DNA of 64,000 nt from Duganella sp. SG902 (GTDB lineage: Bacteria; Pseudomonadota; Gammaproteobacteria; Burkholderiales; Burkholderiaceae_D). Positions 35,422 to 44,645 of this stretch are shown here, piece after piece. Both the position numbers and the translations under genes were made by a program. The stretch spans positions 310,001 through 374,000 of the forward strand of contig NZ_JABMJK010000002.1 in assembly GCF_013376005.1 (NCBI RefSeq). Direction: 5' to 3'. Each line of letters begins with the position of its first letter. Positions within the stretch are counted from its first letter, which is position 1. The notes below the pieces were generated by a model. It did not search any database, was not told where the DNA came from, and saw only the letters and a list, made by a program, of their open reading frames with translations.

Positions 35422-37554
35422 TCAGTGCTTTTGCACGGCGTGCCTGATCGAGACCACGTTGGTGTGCTCGGTCGGCGTGGTGGGATGGGTGCCGGGATCG
35501 CCGCCCAGCACCACGCTCAGGTCGACGAAGCCGGCGCGCCAGGCGCGTTCCAGATCCTGCTCGATCGCCTCCATCGACGTCAGGTGGAAATTCTCGAAGC
35601 CGCGCACGCCGTAGGCGCGGTTGCGGCCGTGCGCCTTGGCCAGGTAGAGCGCCATGTCGACCAGGTTGACCGCGCGCTCCCACGCCAGCGGCTCGCCGCC
35701 CGGCACCAGCGGGAATGGCGAGAAGCCGACCGACACGTTCACTGAAATCTGGTGCTCCTGGTAGGTGAGCGATTGCGACGAAATGCTCAACAGGATGCGG
35801 CGCGCGATTTCATCCACGCCGTGGCGCGGGATGGCCGGCAGGAAGGCCAGGAATTCCTCGCCGCCCCAGCGCACGATCATGTCGGTTTCGCGCAGCGCCA
35901 CGCGCAGGTTCTCGGCGATCATCTTCAACACGGCGTCGCCGGCGGCGTGGCCGTAGTTGTCGTTGATGTGCTTGAAGTGGTCGACGTCCAGCAGGAACAG
36001 CGCGCCGACGATGTCGTCCTGCCGCTCCCTGGCGTTCAGGCCGCGCATGAAGTCCTGGAAGTGGCGGCGGTTGTACAGCGAGGTCAATGGGTCGAGCGTG
36101 GACTGCGCCTTCAGTTCGAGGTTCTTCACCTCCAGCTGGGCGTTGGTGTGGCGCACCTTGCGGTACAACAGGCCCACCACGGCGGCGGCCAGCGCGAACA
36201 CCAGTGCCAGCAGCCACCACACGCGCTGCTGCAGGCGGCGGTTGTCGATCTCCGCGCCCTTGACCTGGTTCTCGCGGCTCAGCAGCTCGATCTGGCGTTG
36301 CTTCTTCTCGGTCTCGTACTTTTCCTGCAGCTCCAGCATGGCCTGCTGGCGGCGCTTCTCGAACAGTTCATCGGAGATGGCGCGCTCGCGGTGATAGGCC
36401 TGCACCGCGCCGGCCATGTCGCCGGCGCGTTCCAGCGCCTCGCCATATTCGCGCAGGGCCGCCTGCAGATCCGGCTTGTTGTTCTCCTGCTCGTAGCGCG
36501 CCAGTCCCAGCTCGTACTGCTTCTTGCCCTCGGCGATGCGGCCCATGCCGAGGTAGGCCTGGGCGATGTTCAGGCGCGCGGTGGCTTCCACCGATTTGTC
36601 GTTGGTCTGCTGGGTCGAGCGCAGCGACTCCTGCGCGTACTGCGCCGCGCGCGCGTAGTCGCGCTGTTTCAGGTAGCTGTCCGACAGGTTGACCAGGGTG
36701 ACGCCCACCATGCGCTCGGCGCCCAGTTTGCGTTCGATGTCCAGGCTTTGCAGCAGCGCGCGCAGGGCGCGTTGCGGCTGGCCGGAGTCGATCGCCAGCG
36801 CGTACTCGGTGTTCTTGGCCATCGACATGCGGCCGGGCGACTTGAGTTTCTCGGTTTCCGCCAGCAGCTCGTCCAGCGTCTCGGACGCGTTCTGGTACTC
36901 CTTCATCTGCACATGCAGCTTGGCCAGCGCGTTGAGCGCCGCCACCAGGCTCAGGGCGTCGCCGGCCGGCGGCCGCGCGAGGTCCACCGCGCGCTGCAGC
37001 TTGACCAGCGCGGCGGGGAAGTTGCCCTGCTCGGCGTAGGTCTGGCCGGCGGTGATGGTGGCCTGCACCTTGAGCGGATTGTCGCTGGTGGTGAGGGCCA
37101 GCTTTTCGGCGTCGAAGGCGAGGCGGTGGGCGGCGTCGACCTCGGCCTGCGCGAACAGCACGTAGACCTTGGCCAGCATGCCCTTGGCGATGATGGCGTT
37201 GTCGTGCAGCGACTTGCCGAAGGAGATGACCTGCTCCGCCGCGTCCAGCGCGACGTCGTTTTGCCCGAGCCGCATGCGGGCGGCGCTCATCTGGGTCAGG
37301 AATTCGGCGCGGGTGTAGGATGGGGCGGCGGCCAGTTCGGGCTGGAGTTTCAGCAGCTGCGCCAGCGCCTTGTCGGGCACGAAGCGACTGAGCTCGCGGA
37401 TCTCCAGGATGCGTTCATCCAGCGTGGCCTGAGCCAGCACGCCAGCCGGCGCCAGCGCCAACACCACGGCGGCAACCAGGGTCCGCCGTTTCGTCCGCCA
37501 CCATCCACCGTTTCTCGATCCCGCCAACTTGACGCCCCCGCGCTCGCACCGCAA
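35422..37554 (-). CDS. TPR-containing membrane diguanylate cyclase
   Basis: A 710-residue protein. After a signal or anchor helix (residues ~22-42), a long periplasmic array of TPR-like helical repeats fills residues ~55-400 (with ATARLNIAQAYLGMGRIAEG as a typical unit). One membrane helix (~443-465, VWWLLALVFALAAAVVGLLY) leads to a GGDEF domain: DPLTSLYNRRHF, LDVDHFKHINDNYGH and GGEEF at about residue 564, so cyclic-di-GMP synthesis is probable. The usual order means the periplasmic TPR would sense a protein or ligand. The start is uncertain: only TTG codons are available, the one used following an in-frame stop by two codons. Its stop abuts the convergent lipoprotein gene. Confidence 0.85.
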   Translation of the reverse strand: MRCERGGVKLAGSRNGGWWRTKRRTLVAAVVLALAPAGVLAQATLDERILEIRELSRFVPDKALAQLLKLQPELAAAPSYTRAEFLTQMSAARMRLGQNDVALDAAEQVISFGKSLHDNAIIAKGMLAKVYVLFAQAEVDAAHRLAFDAEKLALTTSDNPLKVQATITAGQTYAEQGNFPAALVKLQRAVDLARPPAGDALSLVAALNALAKLHVQMKEYQNASETLDELLAETEKLKSPGRMSMAKNTEYALAIDSGQPQRALRALLQSLDIERKLGAERMVGVTLVNLSDSYLKQRDYARAAQYAQESLRSTQQTNDKSVEATARLNIAQAYLGMGRIAEGKKQYELGLARYEQENNKPDLQAALREYGEALERAGDMAGAVQAYHRERAISDELFEKRRQQAMLELQEKYETEKKQRQIELLSRENQVKGAEIDNRRLQQRVWWLLALVFALAAAVVGLLYRKVRHTNAQLEVKNLELKAQSTLDPLTSLYNRRHFQDFMRGLNARERQDDIVGALFLLDVDHFKHINDNYGHAAGDAVLKMIAENLRVALRETDMIVRWGGEEFLAFLPAIPRHGVDEIARRILLSISSQSLTYQEHQISVNVSVGFSPFPLVPGGEPLAWERAVNLVDMALYLAKAHGRNRAYGVRGFENFHLTSMEAIEQDLERAWRAGFVDLSVVLGGDPGTHPTTPTEHTNVVSIRHAVQKH

Positions 37555-37590
37555 TGTCTAGACAATTATATGCCCGTTGCAAGCGAGAAA

Positions 37591-37639
37591 GCCTGAAGCT
37601 ATGCGAATTTTTGGCGCAAATCGCACATTTTTTTCAGGC
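37591..37639 (-). terminator. Possible terminator hairpin after the ABC operon
   Basis: GCCTGAA (37591-37597) pairs with TTCAGGC (37633-37639), with an inner pair TGCGA/TCGCA. It lies immediately after the ABC gene stop. The T-run is weak, so this is tentative. Confidence 0.4.
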
Positions 37640-39421
37640 CTAGGCCGCCAATTGTTGCAAAAGATATAGGCGTTGGTACAAGCCGCCGCTGATCCCCATC
37701 AGCTGCTCGTGCGGGCCGGTTTCCGCGATGCGGCCGTGATTGAGCACGATGATGCGGTTGGCGTCGCGGATGGTCGAAAGCCGGTGCGCGATGGCGATCA
37801 CGGTCACCTTGCCGCGCAGCTCGTCGAGCGCGGTCTGCACGATCTGCTCGGTTTGCGAATCGATGTGCGAGGTGGCCTCGTCCAGCAGCAGGATGCGCGG
37901 CGCGCCGGCCAGCGCGCGGGCGATGGCGATCAGCTGCTTCTGGCCGACCGACAGGCGCGAGCCGCCTTCGCCCAGCGGCGTGTCATAGCCTTGCTCCAGC
38001 GCCGAGATGAAATCGTGCGCGTGGGCGGCGCGGGCGGCCGCCTCGATCTGCTGCTGCGTCAGGCCGCGGCCCATGTCGATGTTCTCGCGCGCGGAAGCGG
38101 CCAGCAGGAACGGGTCTTGCGGCACCAGGCCCACCTCGGCGCGGAAGCGTTCATTGTCGATGGCGTCCAGCGGCACGCCGTGCATCAGGATGCTGCCGTG
38201 CGGCGCCGGGTAAAAGCGCAGCAGCAGCGACAGCAGGGTCGATTTGCCGCTGCCGGTGTGGCCGACGATGCCGACGAAATCGCCCTGCGGGATGTCCAGC
38301 GACAGGTCGTGCAGCACCGGCTGGCCGGCGTTGTAGGCGAAGTCGAGGTGGCGGATCGAGACGGCTGGCAGGTTGTCGTCGTTGGCGGCGGCCGCGCGTT
38401 GCGGCGCCTGCCGCGTATGCTCCTGCGCCGCGCCTTCGTCGAGCAGGGTCGCCACGCGCGCGGTGGCCACCACCGATTGTTGCAATTGGCTGAACTGCAT
38501 GGTGATCTGGATCAGCGGCTCGATCACGCGCGCCAGGTAGCTGATGAAGGCGTACAGCACCCCGACTTCGGTGGCGGTCATCTCGCGGTGGCCGAACATG
38601 AAAATCACGGCGCCCAGCAGGATGATGTTGAACAGGTCCAGCGCGGGGCGCAGCAGCCAGGCGTTGGCGCGCAGCTCGGCCAGGCGCGCGGTGTAGTGAT
38701 CGTGGTTGGTGGTGGCGAAGCGCTGGCCGAAGCGGGCCTCGGCGTTGCTGGCCTGGAGCACGCTCATGCCGCCGATCGATTCGGCCATCTGGCCATTGAT
38801 CTCGCTGCGCAGCGCGCGGGCGCGGGTGACGGCCGGCGCGCTCCAGCGCTGGTACAGCCAGACGATCAGCAGCACCGCCGGCAGCAGGGCCAGCACGATC
38901 AGCATCAGGCGCCAGTCCAGCCAGGCCATGGCGCACACCGTGCCGACCAGGACGATGGTCGAATCGAGCATCACGAACAGCACCTGGATGTACAGGTTCT
39001 TGACCGCCTCGGTATCGTTGGTGACGCGCGAGACCAGCTGGCCGGTGATGGCGCGGTCGAAGAAGGACATCGGCAGCAGCAGCACGTGGGTGTACACCAT
39101 CTCGCGCAGACGCATCACCGAGCGCATGGCCAGGCCGGACAGGCGCACCAGCTGCAGGTAGCGCAGGCCGCTGGCGATCCAGCCGGTGAGCACCACGCCG
39201 GCCAGCAGCCCGGCCATGCGTGGCCAGTCCAGATGGTGCGGCAGCAGGTGCTCATCGATCAGCGCCTTGCCCATGATGGGGCCAAGCACCTCCAGCAGCG
39301 CGGCGGCGATCAGCCACAGAACGGCCCAGAACAGGTGATGCTGGTCGGGCAGGGCGGCGCGGCGCAGCAGGGCGATGGCCTGGCGCATCTGGCCGGCGGT
39401 GGAGGTGGCTTCAGGCTTCAT
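37640..39421 (-). CDS. ABC-type half-transporter with fused ATPase (MdlB-like)
   Basis: A 593-residue exporter with six membrane helices (residues ~25-320) and a C-terminal ATP-binding domain. The nucleotide-binding motifs are intact: Walker A GHTGSGKST, signature LSVGQKQLIAIARAL, Walker B LLLDEATS and switch His in IAHRLSTI. Its first residues overlap the 3' end of the neighbouring half-transporter gene by 11 bp, so the two are expressed together and almost surely form a heterodimer. Its catalytic Glu is present (LLDEA). Exported compound is unknown; relatives are multidrug-type exporters. Confidence 0.93.
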   Translation of the reverse strand: MKPEATSTAGQMRQAIALLRRAALPDQHHLFWAVLWLIAAALLEVLGPIMGKALIDEHLLPHHLDWPRMAGLLAGVVLTGWIASGLRYLQLVRLSGLAMRSVMRLREMVYTHVLLLPMSFFDRAITGQLVSRVTNDTEAVKNLYIQVLFVMLDSTIVLVGTVCAMAWLDWRLMLIVLALLPAVLLIVWLYQRWSAPAVTRARALRSEINGQMAESIGGMSVLQASNAEARFGQRFATTNHDHYTARLAELRANAWLLRPALDLFNIILLGAVIFMFGHREMTATEVGVLYAFISYLARVIEPLIQITMQFSQLQQSVVATARVATLLDEGAAQEHTRQAPQRAAAANDDNLPAVSIRHLDFAYNAGQPVLHDLSLDIPQGDFVGIVGHTGSGKSTLLSLLLRFYPAPHGSILMHGVPLDAIDNERFRAEVGLVPQDPFLLAASARENIDMGRGLTQQQIEAAARAAHAHDFISALEQGYDTPLGEGGSRLSVGQKQLIAIARALAGAPRILLLDEATSHIDSQTEQIVQTALDELRGKVTVIAIAHRLSTIRDANRIIVLNHGRIAETGPHEQLMGISGGLYQRLYLLQQLAA

Positions 39422-41165
39422 CGAGACTGGCTTCCAATTGTTGATAGCGCCACTGGCTGGCGTACCAGCCGTCCAGCGCGAGCAGTTGTTCGTGAGTGCC
39501 GGTTTCTGTGATGCGGCCGTCGCGCAGCACGATAATCAGATCGGCGCTGACCACGGAGCTGAGGCGGTGGCTGGCGATGACCGCGCTGCGGCCCTTGCGT
39601 GCTTCGCGCAGTTCTTCCAGATGGTGCAGGATGCGGGTTTCGGTGCCGGTATCGACGGCCGACAGCGCGTCATCGAGCAGCAGCAAATCGTTATCGGCCA
39701 GCAGCGCGCGGGCGATGGCGACGCGCTGGCGCTGGCCGCCGGAGAGCGTGATGCCTTTCTCGCCGACCTGGGTGTCGTAACCCTGCGGGAACAGCAGGAT
39801 ATCGTCGTGGATGGCGGCCAGGTTCGCGGCATGCTCGATCTGCGCGCGGGTGGCGCCCGGCTTGGCCAGCGCGATGTTGTCCGCGATCGAGGCCGAGAAC
39901 AGGAACGACTCCTGCGGCACCCAGCTGATGGCGGCGCGTAGCGCGTGCAGCTTGTATGCATCGAGCGCGTGGCCGCTCCACTGCACGCTGCCGTGTTGCG
40001 GCGTGAGCTGGCGCAGCAGCACGCGCAGCAGCGTCGACTTGCCGCTGCCGGTGGGGCCGACCAGGCCGAGGGTCTGGCCGGGTTGCAGCGTCAGCGTGAT
40101 ATCGCTGATGGCCGGCGAGGTTTGTTCGGCATAGGCGTAGCTGACATCGCGCAGCGTCAGCGGGCCGGGTGGCACGGTGGTCAGCGTGCCATGATCGTCG
40201 ATGGCCAGCGGCGCGTCCAGCATGGGCTGCAGGCGCTGCCAGGCGGCGCGTCCGCGCTCGATCAGCGACAGCACCCAGCCGGCGGCGAACATCGGCCAGA
40301 TCAGCTGTCCGAGATACATGGTGAACGCGGTCAGCGCGCCGATGGTCAGCTGATTGTGCCAGACCAGATAGCCGCCGAGGCCCAGCGTCAGGCCGCTGGC
40401 GGCGGTCAGCGTCAGGCCGACGGCGGGTTCGTAGGCGGCCTCCCACACCTGCGCGCGCAGGCTGGCGTCGGAGGCTTTCGACGCCAATGTGGAAAACTGT
40501 TTGGCGCTGCGCTGTTCGAGACCGAGCGCGCGCAGCGTGCGCACGCCGGACAAGGTCTCCTGCACATGATCATTCAGCGCGCTGAAGCGCTTGAGCGAAT
40601 CGGTGGAGGCGGTGTGGATATGGCCGGAGATATACCAGAACGCCCACGCCATCAGGGGGAAGGGCAGCAGCGCGATGCAGGCCAGGCGCCAGTCGACGCC
40701 GAGCAGCATCACGCCGAGCACCATCACCAGCGTGAGGGCGCCGTCGAAGCCGGCCAGCATGGCCTCGCCGGCGGCCATCTCGATGGCGTCGATATCGTTG
40801 GTGGCGAGCGCCATCAGATCGCCGGTGCGCTGGCGCTGATAGAAAGCCGGGCCTTGCAGCGTCAAGCGGGTGTACAGGCGGGTGCGCAGCGAAACGCCGA
40901 GCTGATAGGCGGCGCCGTACAGAATCTGGCGCCAGGCCACGCGCAGGAAATAGATGCCGAAGCCGATCAGCAGCAGCGTGCCGATCTCCAGCAGCAGCGC
41001 ATTGCCGGACAGCGTGTGATTGGCCAGGCCATCGATCATGGCGCCGACCTTGCGCGGCACCCAGATACTGAGCGTGGCCACGCCGGCCAGCATGGCGCCG
41101 GACAGAATATAGGCGCGGCTGTGCTGGCGGACGAAACCGCCGATCAGCCGAGAGAGTTTAGACAT
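39411..41165 (-). CDS. ABC-type half-transporter with fused ATPase (MdlA-like)
   Basis: A 584-residue partner of the previous protein. Six membrane helices are followed by an ATPase with Walker A GPTGSGKST, signature LSGGQRQRVAIARAL and Walker B LLLLDDALSAVD. Here the catalytic Glu after Walker B is Asp, the known degenerate site of the MdlA-type subunit of heterodimeric exporters, so ATP is hydrolysed mainly at the other site. The start at MSKLSR follows a GAGG site. Downstream overlap with the MdlB-like gene is 11 bp. A large inverted repeat and phasin gene lie upstream. Confidence 0.93.
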   Translation of the reverse strand: MSKLSRLIGGFVRQHSRAYILSGAMLAGVATLSIWVPRKVGAMIDGLANHTLSGNALLLEIGTLLLIGFGIYFLRVAWRQILYGAAYQLGVSLRTRLYTRLTLQGPAFYQRQRTGDLMALATNDIDAIEMAAGEAMLAGFDGALTLVMVLGVMLLGVDWRLACIALLPFPLMAWAFWYISGHIHTASTDSLKRFSALNDHVQETLSGVRTLRALGLEQRSAKQFSTLASKASDASLRAQVWEAAYEPAVGLTLTAASGLTLGLGGYLVWHNQLTIGALTAFTMYLGQLIWPMFAAGWVLSLIERGRAAWQRLQPMLDAPLAIDDHGTLTTVPPGPLTLRDVSYAYAEQTSPAISDITLTLQPGQTLGLVGPTGSGKSTLLRVLLRQLTPQHGSVQWSGHALDAYKLHALRAAISWVPQESFLFSASIADNIALAKPGATRAQIEHAANLAAIHDDILLFPQGYDTQVGEKGITLSGGQRQRVAIARALLADNDLLLLDDALSAVDTGTETRILHHLEELREARKGRSAVIASHRLSSVVSADLIIVLRDGRITETGTHEQLLALDGWYASQWRYQQLEASLDEA

Positions 41166-41204
41166 GTTGCCTCGGGAAAGCGTGTAGCCCGTTAGGATAC
41201 ACAA

Positions 41205-41299
41205 AAATTCGGGGTCAGCTCTGACATTCGGACATTTTGGAACTTTTCAAAATTTTAAAAGTTCCGCAGTGTCCGAATGTCAGAGCTGACCCCGAATTT
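41205..41299. repeat. Long perfect inverted repeat (30-bp arms) with inner stem
   Basis: A 30-bp arm beginning AAATTCGGGGTCAGCTCTGA (41205-41234) is repeated exactly in inverse at 41270-41299. Inside, GGAACTTTT (41239-41247) pairs with AAAAGTTCC (41257-41265) around an AAAATTTT centre. The whole 95-bp element folds into one hairpin. It lies in the gap between the phasin stop and the ABC gene start. A T-run on the minus strand after it could make it a terminator for the phasin. The GGGGTCAG...CTGACCCC sequence resembles REP/MITE-like palindromes common in betaproteobacteria. Confidence 0.9.
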
Positions 41300-41330
41300 G
41301 GGGTTTTGTGCCGGCAACTGAACCCGAGGT

Positions 41331-42002
41331 TTATTTCTTGGCTTTGGCGCCGCTCAGGTCGAGCTGCTTGGCGGGCGCCGGCTTGGCTTTGGGGGCGGAG
41401 GTTTTGGCCGGCTTGTCTTCCGGCGCCAAGGCGATCGGTTTCGGCGCCGGCGCCGGGAACGAGGGCTTGACGTCGACTTTCACTTCCACGAAGCTGTCTT
41501 CCTCCGCCACCGGAATCGGCGCGGCGGCCGGCTTGGCTTTTGGCACCTTGGGCGCGACTTCGGCCACCGGCTCGTTGGCGGCCACCGCTTCCACCGCCGC
41601 GCTCACGGCGGCGGCCAGCGCCGGCGCCGTCTTCGGCGCCACGGTCGCCTTGGTGGCGGCCAGGTCGGTCACTTGTTTCAGGGTGCTCTGGGCGCTCTTG
41701 ATCAGTTCGCTCTGGGCGGTCGAGGCGATGCTGTATAGCTCGCGGCCGTAGGCCAGCAGGCTGTCGAAGCTCGGCTGCTCGCCCGCGCTCAGGCTGAAGA
41801 ATTCCTTCGGATCCTTGGCCGTCAGCAGCTTCTTGGCGGCGGCCGAGGATTTTTCCACCGAGGCTTTGGTGGCGCTCAGGTTCAGGGCGATGACTTTCTC
41901 GGCGCTGCCCACGGCGGTCTGGGCCAGGGTGCTGAAGATCTGGAACTGCGCTTCAAGTTGCGATTTCGTGGCTGCGGAAAACTGTTCGGTGATCGAAGAC
42001 AT
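41331..42002 (-). CDS. phaP: Phasin family protein (PhaP-like)
   Basis: A 223-residue protein that coats polyhydroxyalkanoate granules. The phasin domain (residues ~1-115) is an amphipathic helix bundle with characteristic units TEQFSAATKSQLEAQFQI, AEKVIALNLSATKASVE and LSAGEQPSFDSLLAYGRELY. Residues ~125-223 form an Ala/Pro/Lys-rich tail (PKAKPAAAP, KAKPAPAKQ) similar to tails seen in PHA-associated proteins and histone-like segments. It marks PHA storage capacity. The ATG follows AGGAG. The upstream region holds TTGCATTGCA, which could be a PhaR-type site, an unproven guess. Confidence 0.9.
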   Translation of the reverse strand: MSSITEQFSAATKSQLEAQFQIFSTLAQTAVGSAEKVIALNLSATKASVEKSSAAAKKLLTAKDPKEFFSLSAGEQPSFDSLLAYGRELYSIASTAQSELIKSAQSTLKQVTDLAATKATVAPKTAPALAAAVSAAVEAVAANEPVAEVAPKVPKAKPAAAPIPVAEEDSFVEVKVDVKPSFPAPAPKPIALAPEDKPAKTSAPKAKPAPAKQLDLSGAKAKK

Positions 42003-42186
42003 GGTTTCTCCTGAAATTATGATGCAACGCAATAAGTCCATTCTAGCCACGATTGTATGGCTTGGAAAGTTATTTTTTCTACCATCCCACCCTGGTTGCA
42101 ACAGGTTGAATTAATGCAATGCAACAATTGGTGTATTTTGGTGAAACTGCCTACAATGGTTTTACTTTAAATCAATGGAGTCCTTG

Positions 42187-43461
42187 ATGGATGTCGTGAT
42201 ACGCAACGCCAACCTGGCCGACGGGCAGCATGGAGTCGACGTCGCCATCGAGAACGGCCGCATCGCCGCCGTCGGCCCGCGCCTGCCGCTGCAGGCGGCG
42301 CGCGAGATCGACGCCGGCGGCGATCTGCTGAGCGCGCCGTTCGTGGACGCGCATTTCCACATGGACGCCACGCTCAGCTACGGCTTGCCGCGTGTTAATG
42401 CCTCCGGCACGCTGCTGGAGGGCATCGCGCTGTGGGGCGAGCTGAAGCCGCATCTCACCCAGCAGGCGCTGGTCGAGCGCGCACTGCAGTACTGCGACTG
42501 GGCGGTGGCGCGCGGCCTGCTGGCGATCCGCTCGCATGTCGATGTGTGCGACGATCGCCTGCTGGCGGTGGAGGCCTTGCTGGAGGTGAAGCGCCAGGTG
42601 GCGCCGTATCTGGATTTGCAACTGGTGGCCTTCCCGCAGGATGGCGTGCTGCGCGCGCCCAACGCGCTGCTCAATCTCAAGCGCGCCATCGCCATGGGCG
42701 TGGACGTGGTGGGCGGCATTCCGCACTTCGAGCGCACCATGGCCGAGGGCGCGGAGTCGGTGCGCATCCTGTGCGAGTTCGCCGCCGACCAGGGCCTGAT
42801 GGTGGACATGCATTGCGACGAGTCGGACGATCCGCTGTCGCGCCATATCGAGACGCTGGCCTACCAGAGCAACCGCCTCGGCCTGCACGGCCGCGTCACC
42901 GGCTCGCACCTGACGTCGATGCATTCGATGGATAACTATTACGTCAGCAAGCTGCTGCCGCTGATCCGCGAGGCCGGCGTGGCGGCGGTCGCCAATCCGC
43001 TCATCAATATCACGCTGCAAGGCCGTCACGACAGTTATCCCAAGCGGCGCGGCATGACGCGCGTGCCGGAAATGCTGGCCGCCGGCATCCCGGTCGCGTT
43101 CGGCCACGATTGCGTGATGGATCCGTGGTACAGCCTGGGCTCGGGCGATATGCTGGAGGTGGCGCAGATGGGCCTGCACGTGGCGCAGATGACCGGCCAG
43201 GACGCCATGCGCGCCTGTTTCCGCGCGGTCACCGACACCCCGGCCGCCATCCTCGGCCTGCAGGGCTATGGCGTGGCGCCCGGTTGCCACGCCGACCTGG
43301 TGCTGCTGGACGCGGCCGACCCGGTGGAGGCGATCCGCCTGCGCGCCGCGCGCCGCATGGTGATGCGCCGGGGAAAAATCATCGCGGAATCGCCGCCCGC
43401 GCACGCGCGCCTGGACTTGCCGGGCCGGCCGGAACGGGTGAATTTCCGCTTGGGCCGCTAG
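42187..43461 (+). CDS. codA: Cytosine deaminase/CodA-type amidohydrolase
   Basis: A 424-residue amidohydrolase very similar in pattern to E. coli CodA, which deaminates cytosine to uracil. The metal ligands are His56 and His58 (AHFHMD), the middle His and catalytic Glu in DMHCDESDD, a His in TGSHLTSMHS and the final Asp in FGHDCVMDPWY. Substrate-contact Gln is in LQLVAFPQDG. At the residue equal to CodA Asp314 (GHDD in E. coli) there is Cys; this position affects substrate choice, so isoguanine or another base could be preferred. The ATG at 42187 is chosen over 42175 because a GGAG site precedes it by six bases. It stands alone. Confidence 0.87.
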   Translation: MDVVIRNANLADGQHGVDVAIENGRIAAVGPRLPLQAAREIDAGGDLLSAPFVDAHFHMDATLSYGLPRVNASGTLLEGIALWGELKPHLTQQALVERALQYCDWAVARGLLAIRSHVDVCDDRLLAVEALLEVKRQVAPYLDLQLVAFPQDGVLRAPNALLNLKRAIAMGVDVVGGIPHFERTMAEGAESVRILCEFAADQGLMVDMHCDESDDPLSRHIETLAYQSNRLGLHGRVTGSHLTSMHSMDNYYVSKLLPLIREAGVAAVANPLINITLQGRHDSYPKRRGMTRVPEMLAAGIPVAFGHDCVMDPWYSLGSGDMLEVAQMGLHVAQMTGQDAMRACFRAVTDTPAAILGLQGYGVAPGCHADLVLLDAADPVEAIRLRAARRMVMRRGKIIAESPPAHARLDLPGRPERVNFRLGR

Positions 43462-43521
43462 CTGGACTTGAAGCCGGAAATACATGACAATTGAACACTG
43501 TTAAATCGGCTTGGAGTCACC

Positions 43522-44043
43522 TTGAAAGAAATCGCCATCCGACCCGCGACGGAAGCCGACTTCGGCCCCATGTGGGAAATATTTCAGGAATTGATCGCCA
43601 GCGGCGACACCTATTATTTCGCCGCCGATACCAGCCGTGAAGATTGCCACGCCTACTGGTTCGGTCCGGGCGTGAAAAGCTATGTCGCCATCCTCAACGG
43701 CGAGCGCCTGGTCGGCATGTACCGCCTGATGCCGAACCAGCGCGACCGCGGCGCCCACGTGGCCAACGCCTCGTTCATGGTCAGCCCGGCCGCGCAGGGC
43801 GTGGGCGTGGGCAAGCTGCTGGGCGCCGACTGCCTCGAGCGCGCGCGCGCCGAGGGCTATCTGGCGATGCAGTTCAATTATGTGGTGAGCTCGAACATGC
43901 CGGCCGTGCTGCTGTGGAAAAAGCTGGGCTTTTCCATCGTCGGCACGCTGCCGCGCGCCTACCGTCACCAATACCTCGGCTACGTGGACGTCTATGTGAT
44001 GTACCAGTTGCTGGCCGATCCCTCGCACTGGCCGGACGCATGA
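43522..44043 (+). CDS. GNAT-family N-acetyltransferase
   Basis: A 173-residue acetyltransferase that moves an acetyl group from acetyl-CoA to an amine. The fold is recognisable: IRPATEADFGPMWEIFQEL at the start, VANASFMVSPAAQGVGVGKLLGADCLERA with the pyrophosphate-binding GxGxGK motif (residues ~84-100), and NMPAVLLWKKLGFSIVGTLPRAY before the end. No signal peptide. The substrate is unknown. It overlaps the next GNAT gene by four bases (ATGA), so they are translationally coupled. GTG or TTG starts upstream of the Met are possible, but the first Met with family similarity is used. Confidence 0.9.
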   Translation: MKEIAIRPATEADFGPMWEIFQELIASGDTYYFAADTSREDCHAYWFGPGVKSYVAILNGERLVGMYRLMPNQRDRGAHVANASFMVSPAAQGVGVGKLLGADCLERARAEGYLAMQFNYVVSSNMPAVLLWKKLGFSIVGTLPRAYRHQYLGYVDVYVMYQLLADPSHWPDA

Positions 44044-44552
44044 AAATACTGGAAACCCCACGCCTTACCCTGCGCACCATCAACGCCGACGACGCGTTGT
44101 TTTACTATGAACTGGTGAACGATCCCACCTGGCTGGAGCATATCGGCGACAAGGGCATCCGCACCGTGGCCGAGGCGCGCGGCGCCATCCTGGACGGCCC
44201 GTGCGTGATGCAGCAGCGCCTCGGCCATTCGCTGTACGTGATGGAGCGCAAGAGCGACGGCCAGCCGCTGGGCTTGTGCGGCCTGATCAAGCGCGACAGC
44301 CTGCCCGAGGTCGACATCGGCTACGCGATCCGCCCGGCCTATTTCGGACAGGGCTATACTTATGAGGCGGCCTCCGCCGTGGTGGCGTATGCGCGCGACG
44401 TGCTGCGCATGCCGCGCCTGATGGGCATCACCAACCCGGCCAACACGGTGTCGATCAATCTGCTGGCCAAGCTGGGCCTGACCTTTGTCGAGCACAAGGT
44501 GCTGCCGCCGGATGGCCGTCCTACCAATATTTATTGCATGGAGCTGTTGTAG
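44040..44552 (+). CDS. GNAT-family N-acetyltransferase (RimJ/RimL-like)
   Basis: A 170-residue acetyltransferase of the RimJ/RimL/SpeG-like group. It begins ILETPRLTLRTINADDALFYYEL, the usual opening, and has LGLCGLIKRDSLPEVDIGYAI and YFGQGYTYEAASAVVAYARD, which contains the acetyl-CoA binding loop, then ANTVSINLLAKLGLTFVEHK. Relatives acetylate ribosomal protein N termini, aminoglycosides or polyamines. It is coupled to the preceding GNAT gene by an ATGA overlap. The coordinates begin at 44040, not at an earlier in-frame start, because the upstream part overlaps the first gene. Confidence 0.9.
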   Translation: MKILETPRLTLRTINADDALFYYELVNDPTWLEHIGDKGIRTVAEARGAILDGPCVMQQRLGHSLYVMERKSDGQPLGLCGLIKRDSLPEVDIGYAIRPAYFGQGYTYEAASAVVAYARDVLRMPRLMGITNPANTVSINLLAKLGLTFVEHKVLPPDGRPTNIYCMELL

Positions 44553-44645
44553 CGGTGGGAATCCGCGGGAATTTTCATCGCCCGATATTGGCATTTGCGC
44601 GTCGCGCGCGCATGATGGGTAACAGTCCTTGCCAAGGAGGTAACG

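Noticed and set aside
44553..44645. FliA-type promoter (GCCCGATA) before the chemoreceptor
   Set aside because: A TAAA -35 at the correct distance could not be found.
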